33,281 bases of DNA from Gemmata sp. (GTDB lineage Bacteria; Planctomycetota; Planctomycetia; Gemmatales; Gemmataceae): positions 1-33,281 of the forward strand of contig JALHNS010000028.1 in assembly GCA_022843445.1 (NCBI GenBank). The letters run 5' to 3'. This document shows, in pieces, positions 24,222-30,672 of this stretch. The position numbers and the translations under genes are program-made. The notes beneath the pieces were generated by a model. The model searched no databases. It saw only the letters and a program-made list of their open reading frames with translations, and was not told the origin of the DNA. The first letter of the stretch is position 1. Every line of letters starts with the position of its first letter.

Positions 24222-24494
24222 ATGGCTACCGCCGCGCCAACCGAACCCGCGTGGGACGCCGCGCTCGCGTCGTCGGTCGCGGCGCTGCGCCGCGTGGCCG
24301 GGTACGCGCTGCCGCCCGAACTGGACCGGCGCGTTCTCGACCTCGGCGAGCGCAAGGAAGACCTGACGCCCGCGGAGCGCGCGGAGCTACTCGCGTGGGT
24401 CGCGTTCACGCAGCAGCGCTCGTTGGAGAAGCTCGAAGCGCAAGCCGCGCTCGCTCGCCTCGCGGCCCTGCGGCCCGAACTGGTGCCCGCGTGA
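24222..24494 (+). CDS. Small helical protein preceding an HNH nuclease gene
   Basis: A 90-residue, probably all-helical protein, with GGAGG eight bases before ATG 24222. DLTPAERAELLAWVAFTQQRSLEKLEAQAALARL is its most regular stretch. Small helical proteins encoded directly before HNH endonucleases of this type recur in cyanobacteria and planctomycetes, in the arrangement seen here: the stop at 24494 overlaps the GTG start of the following reading frame (GTGA at 24491-24494). The small gene is intact while its partner is frameshifted. An antitoxin-like or regulatory role is possible but unproven. Confidence 0.65.
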   Translation: MATAAPTEPAWDAALASSVAALRRVAGYALPPELDRRVLDLGERKEDLTPAERAELLAWVAFTQQRSLEKLEAQAALARLAALRPELVPA

Positions 24495-24910
24495 GCGCGT
24501 TCTCCGACGTGCGGCGCGCAAGTCAACGAGCGCGCCGGCTTCCGGTGCGAATACTGTCACTTGCCCGCGCGGGCAAGTGGCGACGTTTCCCGTCGATCAC
24601 ATCACGCCGCGGGCCGCGGGCGGAACCAACGACCTCGACAACCTCGCGCTCACCTGCCCGCACTGCAACGCCCACAAGTGGACCGCGTCCGACGCCCCGG
24701 ACCCGCTCACGGGCGAGCGCGTACCATTGTTCAACCCGCGCACCGACGAGTGGGCCGCGCACTTCGCTTGGTCCGCGACCGACAGAAGTAGTCGGGTTGT
24801 CGCCAACCGGCCGCGCGCCGGTCGCGGCGCTGCGGATGAATGACGCAGACATGATTGAACTGCGTCAGCCTCTCGCCGAAGTCGGGTTGTTTGAAGAACT
24901 CATTGTGTGA
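24491..24910 (+). pseudogene. HNH endonuclease gene with three frameshifts
   Basis: Pieces of one HNH nuclease are spread over three frames. The first frame starts at GTG 24491 (SAFSDVRRA). The second carries NERAGFRCEYCHLPAR with the first Cys pair. The third carries TFPVDHITPRAAGGTNDLDN and LTCPHCNAHKWTAS, which holds the His-containing beta-beta-alpha metal motif and the second Cys pair. The first frame then resumes (VVGLSPTGRAPVAALRMN) to the stop at 24910. Each change fits one extra base: near 24523 (an A), in the GGG near 24568, and near 24787 (an A). Removing those bases restores a family-standard protein of about 138 residues. It is either a decayed nuclease or the result of assembly errors. 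Confidence 0.82.
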
Positions 24911-24914
24911 CGCG

Positions 24915-25337
24915 CTACTTCTTCGCCACCACGAGCAGGCCGCACACGATCAGCGCGCCGCCGAGCAGCACGCGGGGTGTCAGCTTTTCGCCCAAGAACA
25001 GCCACGCCAGCACCACAGCCACCACGAAGCTGCCCTTGTCGATCAGCGCGACGGTCGAAACGTCGCCGTCCTTGAGCGCCTTGTAGTAGAAGACCCACGA
25101 GGCCGCGGTGGTGAGCGCCGAGAGTGCGAGCCACGTCACGTTCGTGCGGGTGAGTTCGCGCACTTCGCCCGCCGGCACCGCGAACAGCGCGAACGCGAAG
25201 ACGAACGCGCACACGAACAGCGTGCGCACCGCGAGGCCCAGTTCGCCCGAAATGCCCGCGAGGCCGTGCTTCGCCAGCACCGACGTGCAGCCGGCGAACA
25301 GCATCGACGCCACCGCGAACCACACCCAGCGCTCCAT
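24915..25337 (-). CDS. EamA-family small membrane transporter
   Basis: A 140-residue integral membrane protein with a single EamA/DMT domain: about five hydrophobic segments (FAVASMLFAGCTSVLAKHGL at the start, then LFVCAFVFAFALFAVPA, VTWLALSALTTAASWVFYYKAL, VVAVVLAWLFLG and VLLGGALIVCGLLVVA). DKGSFVVA and LGEKLTPRVLLGG are typical of the family. Single-domain members of this length probably work as dimers to export small metabolites. ATG 25337 lies eight bases after the SerS stop, suggesting co-transcription with serS. The substrate cannot be assigned. Confidence 0.85.
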   Translation of the reverse strand: MERWVWFAVASMLFAGCTSVLAKHGLAGISGELGLAVRTLFVCAFVFAFALFAVPAGEVRELTRTNVTWLALSALTTAASWVFYYKALKDGDVSTVALIDKGSFVVAVVLAWLFLGEKLTPRVLLGGALIVCGLLVVAKK

Positions 25338-25345
25338 AGCCGCGC

Positions 25346-26641
25346 TCACTTCTTCGGCCGAATCACGTCGGTGCCCACCCACGGGCGCAGCACTTCGGGA
25401 ATCACCACCGTGCCGTCGGCCTGTTGGTAGTTCTCCAAGATCGCCACCAGCGCGCGCGTGCAGGCGACCGCGGTGCCGTTCAGCGTGTGCGCGAACCGCG
25501 TCCCCTTGAACGCCTTGCCCTTGTAGCGGATGCCGAGCCGGCGCGCTTGGAAGTCGGTGCAGTTCGACGTGCTGGTGATCTCGCCCCAGTCGCCGCCGTC
25601 GCCGCGCCCGGGCATCCACGCTTCGAGGTCGTACTTGCGGTACGCCGGCCCGCCGAGGTCGCCGGTGCATGTATCAATGACGTGGAACGTGAGGCCCAAC
25701 CCCTTGAAGATGTCCTCTTCGAGCGCGCGAATCTCTTGGTGGATCGCCTCGCTGTGCTCCGGCGTGCAGAACGCGAACATCTCCACTTTCGTGAACTGGT
25801 GGACGCGGTACAGCCCGCGGGTGTCGCGCCCGGCCGCGCCGGCCTCGGTGCGGAAGCAGTGCGACAGCCCGACGTACCGCTTCGGCAGTTCCGTTTCGTC
25901 GAAGATGCGGTCGCGGTGCATGCCGCCGAGCGTGATCTCCGCGGTCGCGATGAGGCACAGGTCGGTGTCGGCGACCGTGTACACCTGCCGCGTGTCCGGG
26001 TTCGGGTCGCGCGGCATGAAGCCGATGCCTTCCAGCACCTCCGTGCGCGCGAGGTCCGGCGTGATGATCGGCGTGTAGCCGCGCTTCACGCACGTTTGCA
26101 GCGCGTACTGCACCAGCGCCACTTCCAGCAGCGCGGCTTCGTTCTTCAGGAAGTAGAACTTCTGACCCGCGACCTTCGTGCCGGCTTCGAAGTCCGCGAG
26201 GTCGAGCGATTCGCACAGCGCGACGTGGTCCTTCGGGGCGAAATCGAACTTGCGGGCTTCGCCGAACTGCGCGACCACCTTGTTGGCCGCGGCGTCGTTC
26301 CCGACCGGCGCGTCCGGGTGCGTCATGTTGGGGATCAGTACCAGCGCCGCGAGCAGTTCGCACTCAACCGCCTTCAGTTCCGCGTCGATCGCGGTCACTT
26401 CGGCATCAATCGCGGTCGCTTGCGCTTTGAGTGCCTGTTTCTCTTCGGGCGTCTTCGCGGTGGGGAACTTCTTGCTGATTTCGTTCTTCTTGGCGGCGGT
26501 GTCGCTGCGCTTCTGCGCGAGTTCCTTGCGCTTGGTGTCGCTGGAAATGACGCGGTCCACGGGGTCGGGCGAAACGCCGCGGTTGGTGCAGTTGGTGCGA
26601 ACGGCGTCCGCGTTCTCGCGGATGAATCCGGCGTCGAGCAT
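25346..26641 (-). CDS. serS: Seryl-tRNA synthetase
   Basis: A 431-residue class II aminoacyl-tRNA synthetase that charges tRNA-Ser with serine in the cytoplasm. Residues 1-105 form the antiparallel coiled-coil arm (RKELAQKRSDTAAKKNEISK and EKQALKAQATAIDAEVTAID) that grips the long variable arm of tRNA-Ser. The catalytic core shows the TAEITL serine-binding motif (233-238), motif 2 with FRTEAGAAGRDTRGLYRVHQF (263-283), and motif 3 with HTLNGTAVACTRALVAILE (385-403). The length is normal. A 58-base leader upstream contains a small GTAGGG/CCCTAC hairpin (26653-26674). It is followed by the EamA gene. Confidence 0.97.
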   Translation of the reverse strand: MLDAGFIRENADAVRTNCTNRGVSPDPVDRVISSDTKRKELAQKRSDTAAKKNEISKKFPTAKTPEEKQALKAQATAIDAEVTAIDAELKAVECELLAALVLIPNMTHPDAPVGNDAAANKVVAQFGEARKFDFAPKDHVALCESLDLADFEAGTKVAGQKFYFLKNEAALLEVALVQYALQTCVKRGYTPIITPDLARTEVLEGIGFMPRDPNPDTRQVYTVADTDLCLIATAEITLGGMHRDRIFDETELPKRYVGLSHCFRTEAGAAGRDTRGLYRVHQFTKVEMFAFCTPEHSEAIHQEIRALEEDIFKGLGLTFHVIDTCTGDLGGPAYRKYDLEAWMPGRGDGGDWGEITSTSNCTDFQARRLGIRYKGKAFKGTRFAHTLNGTAVACTRALVAILENYQQADGTVVIPEVLRPWVGTDVIRPKK

Positions 26642-26699
26642 CGAAGGGTTCCGTAGGGGTGTGCGATACCCTACAGGATACGACCCGCGCCGGTCGGGT

Positions 26700-27194
26700 T
26701 CACCACACCGGCTTTTGGCCGAGCATCCGGCGCAGCACCGCGATCTGCCCGCAGTGGATCATTTCGTGAAGGGGCGCGTACCGCAGGCCGGCGATGCGCG
26801 TGGCGAACAGCGGGTGCGGCACGAGCGGGGGCAGGTCGAGGTCCGCGTCCGGGTAGCTTGGTAGCTCTTCCAGAATGCGCGCGTGAACGCTGTCGAAGGT
26901 GGCGCGAATCTGCTCCGCGCTCACCCCGGTGGCTTCTTCCGCGAGCGACTCGCGCCGGAAGGTGTGGATGAACTCGTTGGAGATGAGGGTTTCGTCTTCC
27001 GGCGTGCGCGGGCGCAGGCGTTCGAGACACAGCCGGTATTGGGCCATCGTGATGTGGCCCACTTCCCACGCGATGTGGTACGGCGCGCCCGCGGGCACCG
27101 TGAACCACTGCGCCAGCGGCACCGTGTCGAGGCGCTCCAACAGGTAGCGCCGGGTGAACGCGATTTGCTCGAGGGCTTCGACGAGACGGGACAT
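26700..27194 (-). CDS. DinB-fold metal-dependent protein
   Basis: A 164-residue four-helix-bundle protein of the DinB/YfiT-like superfamily. The presumed metal ligands His47 (WEVGHITM), His143 and His147 (PLHEMIHCGQI) are in the standard positions. There is no signal peptide. Superfamily members include thiol S-transferases that use bacillithiol or mycothiol and many stress proteins of unknown activity; specificity here cannot be read. A GGAG motif precedes ATG 27194. It lies downstream of citrate synthase on the same strand but is separated by a twin-hairpin repeat. Confidence 0.8.
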   Translation of the reverse strand: MSRLVEALEQIAFTRRYLLERLDTVPLAQWFTVPAGAPYHIAWEVGHITMAQYRLCLERLRPRTPEDETLISNEFIHTFRRESLAEEATGVSAEQIRATFDSVHARILEELPSYPDADLDLPPLVPHPLFATRIAGLRYAPLHEMIHCGQIAVLRRMLGQKPVW

Positions 27195-27242
27195 TTCGGT
27201 TCTCCGGGCGAACGGCCGGTGTCAACCTGCCCCTTCTGCCTC

Positions 27243-27310
27243 GTGGCACAGCCTTTCGAGGCTGTGCGGCTGAACACCTCAAACAGCACAGACTGGAAAG
27301 TCTGTGCCAC
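27243..27310. repeat. Twin tetraloop hairpins with complementary outer arms
   Basis: Two nine-base-pair perfect hairpins: 27246-27254 with 27259-27267, closing a TTCG tetraloop, and 27286-27294 with 27299-27307, closing a GGAA tetraloop. In addition GTGGCACAG at 27243-27251 is complementary to 27302-27310, so a single long hairpin can also form. The element begins six bases beyond the citrate synthase stop (27317). I recall similar CACAGCC/CACAGACT elements scattered in planctomycete genomes. Confidence 0.85.
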
Positions 27311-27316
27311 AAGAGA

Positions 27317-28465
27317 TTACGCGCGCTGTTCGAGCGGGACGTACTTCACGCCGGTCTTCCCGGTCGAAATCTGCTCCGGTCGGAAGATGCGGTTGCCCAC
27401 CAGTTGCTCGTTCCAGTGCGCCAGCCAGCCGGCGGTGCGGCCGATGGCGAAGATGGGCGTGAACACGTCGGTCGGGATGCCCAGCGCCTGATAGACGACG
27501 CCCGAGTAGAAGTCGACGTTCGGGTAGATGCCCTTCGGGCCGTAGATGCCGGCGCACACGCGCTCCAGTTCCAGCGCGGTCTCGTAGTTCTTGGGCCGCG
27601 CGGTTTCCGCGAACATGTGCTCGGCGATCTCTTGAAGCACGGTGGCGCGCGCGTCCTTCACCTTGTACACGCGGTGCCCGATGCCCATGACCTTGTACTT
27701 CGCGTCGGCGGCGCGCTTGGCGTCCAGCCACGGCTTCACGTTGTCCGGCGCGCCGATCTCTTCGAGTTGCCGCAGGGCTTCCTCGTTCGCGCCGCCGTGC
27801 AGCGGGCCGGACAGCGAGCCGATCGCCGCCCCGATCACGTGGTACGGGTTCGCCAGTGTCGAACCGGTGACGCGCGCGGTGAACGTGCTCGCGTTCATCG
27901 TGTGTTCGGCGTGCAGCACGAGGCACGCGTCGAGCACTTTGCGTGTGGCCGGCGACGGCTCTTTGCCGAAGAGCATGTAGTAGAAGTTCGCGGCGAGGTC
28001 GAGGTCCGGGCGCGGGTCGATGATCTCTTCGCCGCGGCGCACGCGGGCGAACGCGGCGACCAGCGTGGGCAGCGCGGCGAGGATGCGGCACGAGGCGTCC
28101 CAGTTCTTGGCCGGGTCGCTCACGGTGGGGCACGGGTAGAACATGCCCAGCGCGCTGACGCCGGCGTGCAGCGCGTCCATCGGGTGCCCGTCCGGCGGCA
28201 TGCAGCGGATCAGGTCTTTGAGGCGGAAGTGGATCGCGCGCTTTTGGCGCAGGTCGTGGTCGAAGTCGGCGAGCTGTTTCTGCGTGGGCAGGTCGCCCTT
28301 AATGAGCAGCCACGACACCTCTTCGAAGCAGCTCTCTTTGGCGAGCACTTCGACGGGGATGCCCCGATATTCCAGCACCGCTTTTTTGCCGTCCAAGAAG
28401 CTGACGGCAGATTTCGCGGCCGGAACGTCTTCGAGGCCCGGCTTGTAATCGGCTTCGGTGGTCAT
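27317..28465 (-). CDS. gltA: Citrate synthase
   Basis: A 382-residue enzyme that condenses acetyl-CoA with oxaloacetate, the first step of the TCA cycle. The catalytic residues are in place: His188 (HAEHTMNAST), His223 in the GPLHGGANEEAL motif, His264 in MGIGHRVYK, and Asp319 in NVDFYSG. The length matches the shorter bacterial/archaeal type rather than the roughly 430-residue E. coli form. A citrate versus 2-methylcitrate synthase distinction is not fully possible from sequence, but there is no prpB or prpD gene nearby. ATG 28465 has GAGAG upstream. It is divergent from a lipoprotein gene, with a 243-base intergenic region between them. Confidence 0.93.
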   Translation of the reverse strand: MTTEADYKPGLEDVPAAKSAVSFLDGKKAVLEYRGIPVEVLAKESCFEEVSWLLIKGDLPTQKQLADFDHDLRQKRAIHFRLKDLIRCMPPDGHPMDALHAGVSALGMFYPCPTVSDPAKNWDASCRILAALPTLVAAFARVRRGEEIIDPRPDLDLAANFYYMLFGKEPSPATRKVLDACLVLHAEHTMNASTFTARVTGSTLANPYHVIGAAIGSLSGPLHGGANEEALRQLEEIGAPDNVKPWLDAKRAADAKYKVMGIGHRVYKVKDARATVLQEIAEHMFAETARPKNYETALELERVCAGIYGPKGIYPNVDFYSGVVYQALGIPTDVFTPIFAIGRTAGWLAHWNEQLVGNRIFRPEQISTGKTGVKYVPLEQRA

Positions 28466-28708
28466 GAGCGCTCTCGGCGTCGTCGGGTGGGAGTACGGGC
28501 AGTGTATGGTCGGTGGCGCGCCGCGGGAGCGCAAAGGTTCGGCATTTTCTCGCCCGGCGGGGCGGTTTGCGCGGTTCGCCCATTTTCTCACCGCCCGGCG
28601 CTTCCCCTTGACGCGGCGCGGTGCTACGCTTCAAGTATCGTTAGGACTCGCGTGCGGGCCGACTCTCCCAGCCGGCGCGCGCGGGTTCCCCCACGGAGGA
28701 GGGAAGCC
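28466..28708. promoter_or_regulatory. Divergent intergenic region, citrate synthase and lipoprotein
   Basis: 243 bases between two divergent starts. TTGACG at 28608-28613 could be a -35 box for the plus-strand lipoprotein gene, with AAGTAT at 28633-28638 as a poor -10 at 19 bases. The match is weak. A GGAGGAGGG stretch just before 28709 is a clear ribosome binding site. Confidence 0.3.
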
Positions 28709-29116
28709 ATGACCGCGCGAAGGACCGTCGCGCTGCTCCCACTCGCCCTGCTCGCGTCCGGCTGCGGGCGCACCGAACCCGCCGGGCCGGAGCCGTCGGT
28801 GCACGCCGTCGGCGCGAACGACCCCGCGTGGATGGTGCGCTGGTCGCCGCCGCCGCCGCCGGACGCCGACCGCATGAACTACGACGAGGTGACGCGCACG
28901 CTCACCTTGTACGAACTGCGCGACGACGAGTGCTGGCACGTGAAACTGCCCGGCGAGCGGAGCGGCCGCCCGGTGCCCACCAAGCACAAGCTCCCGAACA
29001 TCGACCCCGCGCAGGTCGAAGTGTACTACGCGCGCGCCAACGGGAAGCCCTCGACGCCCGTGACCGTGCGCCAGATCCTCGATAGCGGCCAAGCGCACAT
29101 CAGCTTCCGCCGCTGA
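28709..29116 (+). CDS. Putative lipoprotein
   Basis: A 135-residue protein with an N-terminal lipoprotein signal (TARRTVALLPLALLASGC) whose Cys19 would carry the lipid anchor. The mature part begins with a Pro-rich linker (SPPPPPDADRMNYDEV) and contains LTLYELRDDECWHVKL followed by basic and Pro/Thr segments. It has no recognisable domain. ATG 28709 is preceded by a strong GGAGGAGGG. A 30-base inverted repeat starts nine bases after the stop. The function is unknown; it is probably membrane-anchored at the cell envelope. Confidence 0.72.
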   Translation: MTARRTVALLPLALLASGCGRTEPAGPEPSVHAVGANDPAWMVRWSPPPPPDADRMNYDEVTRTLTLYELRDDECWHVKLPGERSGRPVPTKHKLPNIDPAQVEVYYARANGKPSTPVTVRQILDSGQAHISFRR

Positions 29117-29124
29117 GGGTGCCC

Positions 29125-29197
29125 GTCGAACCGCCGGCGCGAGCCGGCGGGTGGATTGCCACCGTTGCCACCCACCGGCTCACGCCGGCGGTTCGAC
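29125..29197. repeat. 30-base inverted repeat after the lipoprotein gene
   Basis: Arms 29125-29154 and 29168-29197 match as reverse complements at 28 of 30 positions, with a 13-base centre that can itself pair (TGGATTGCCACCGTTGCCA). It begins nine bases after the lipoprotein stop and lies 85 bases before the CRTAC1-like gene. I recall similar GCCGGCGGTTCGAC sequence elsewhere in planctomycetes. No U-tract. Confidence 0.85.
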
Positions 29198-29282
29198 ACT
29201 TCTGTGGCTTTTCCCCTTGCGCCTCGCGCACAATAACTTACGCTTACCGGAAACGCCCCGCTTCCCGCTCCGAAAGGCGGCG

Positions 29283-30656
29283 ATGTTCGCGGACGCTTCC
29301 CACCTGTTCGCCCACAACCCGCCGGGCCTGCACTACGGCGTCGGGGTTGTCGCGCTCGAGGGCTCGCGGCTCGGCCTCTTCGTCACCGGGTTCGACGGTC
29401 CCAACCGGCTCCTGATCTGGAACACCGGCGCGCTGCGCGACGTCGCGCCGCCGGTCCTCGCGGACGCCGACCGGCGCGCGGTCGCAATCGCCAGCGCCGA
29501 CCTCGACGGCGACGGGCGCGAAGAACTCTACGTGCTGAACACCGACACGTTCGCGGGGCCGAAGAGGCACGCGGACCGGCTGTTCAAGTGCGCCCCGGAC
29601 GGGCAGTGGGAAGACCTGTTCGCGCGCCCCGGAAACGCCGCGGTGCGGAACCTCGCCGCGGGGCGCAGCGTGGTCGCCATCGACCGCCGCGGGGTCGGGC
29701 GCTACGGGTTCTTCGTGGCGAACTACGGCCGGCCGATGCGCCTGTACGAACTCGCGCCGGGCGGCGCACTCGCGGACCTCGCCCCGGCGCTCGAGCTGGC
29801 GCGAACGACCGGCGGGCGCAGTGCCGTGGCGCTGCCGCTGTTCTCGCACTTCCCGGACCTGTTCTGCGCGAACGAACAGGGCGCGAACTTCGCGTACCGC
29901 AATCACGGCGACGGCACCTTCGACGAAGCCGCTTCGCACCTGAAGCTGACCGACGCCGACGAGCACGCGCGGGGCGTAGCGGCGTTCGACGCGGGGGGCG
30001 CGCTGGGGCTGTGTTGGGCGAACTGGGACGGCCCGCACCGGCTGATGGTGCCGCGGCCCGACGGCACGTTCCGCGACGCGGCCACACCCGGCTTCGCGTT
30101 CCCGTCCGCGGCGCGCACGGTGGTCGCGGCGGATTTCGACAACGACGGCACCGACGAATTGTTCTTCAACCAGATGGCCGAATCGAACCGCCTGTTCCGC
30201 GTGCACCCGACCGAAGCCGGCATCGACGTAACGAAACTGGAAGCGGGCGACGCGACCGACCCGGAGGGCTGCGGCACGGGCGCGGCGGTGTGCGACATCG
30301 ACGGCGACGGCGTGCTGGAGCTGATCGTGAGCCGCGGCGAGAAGCTGGCCCAACCGCTTTCGATCTACAAGGCGCGCAGCGCCAGCCCCAACTACCTGCG
30401 CATTCGGCCGCTCACCCGTTTCGGTGCACCGGCCCGCGGCGCGGTGGTGAAGGCCGAGTACGGCGGCCGCGTGCGGGTGAAGGGCGTGTGCGCAGGCAGC
30501 GGCTACCTGTGCCAGATGGAACCGGTAGCGCACTTCGGTTTGGGCGAATCGCGCACGGCCGACCGCGTGAGCGTAACGTGGCCCGACGGCGCGGAAGTGA
30601 CGCTCCTGAACCCCGGCGGCAACCGCACCTTAAATGTGCCGTACCCGCGGGGGTGA
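29283..30656 (+). CDS. CRTAC1-like FG-GAP/VCBS beta-propeller with ASPIC/UnbV domain
   Basis: A 457-residue protein with calcium-binding FG-GAP/VCBS repeats: DLDGDGREELYVLN near residue 73, DFDNDGTDELFFN near 285 and DIDGDGVLELIVS near 338. A C-terminal ASPIC/UnbV domain (about 385-455) ends in SVTWPDGAEVTLLNPGGN. The order of segments, including GPHRLMVPRP, ANRLFRV-type words (SNRLFRVHP), GDATDPEGCGTG, AQPLSIYKA and SGYLCQMEPVAHFGLG, follows the vertebrate extracellular protein CRTAC1 as I recall it, without that protein's EGF-like C-terminus. No signal peptide is visible, which is odd for a CRTAC1 relative. ATG 29283 is chosen with AAAGGCGG upstream. A binding or adhesion role is inferred. 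Confidence 0.85.
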   Translation: MFADASHLFAHNPPGLHYGVGVVALEGSRLGLFVTGFDGPNRLLIWNTGALRDVAPPVLADADRRAVAIASADLDGDGREELYVLNTDTFAGPKRHADRLFKCAPDGQWEDLFARPGNAAVRNLAAGRSVVAIDRRGVGRYGFFVANYGRPMRLYELAPGGALADLAPALELARTTGGRSAVALPLFSHFPDLFCANEQGANFAYRNHGDGTFDEAASHLKLTDADEHARGVAAFDAGGALGLCWANWDGPHRLMVPRPDGTFRDAATPGFAFPSAARTVVAADFDNDGTDELFFNQMAESNRLFRVHPTEAGIDVTKLEAGDATDPEGCGTGAAVCDIDGDGVLELIVSRGEKLAQPLSIYKARSASPNYLRIRPLTRFGAPARGAVVKAEYGGRVRVKGVCAGSGYLCQMEPVAHFGLGESRTADRVSVTWPDGAEVTLLNPGGNRTLNVPYPRG

Positions 30657-30672
30657 CTGATGTAGTCCGGAG

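Noticed and set aside
26642-26699. A riboswitch or T-box-type leader before serS
   Set aside because: Only a short six-base-pair hairpin is present in 58 bases; there is no specifier loop or T-box sequence.
28608-28638. Sigma-70 promoter TTGACG ... AAGTAT before the lipoprotein gene
   Set aside because: The spacing is 19 bases and the -10 match is poor, so it is recorded only as a weak possibility in the intergenic entry.
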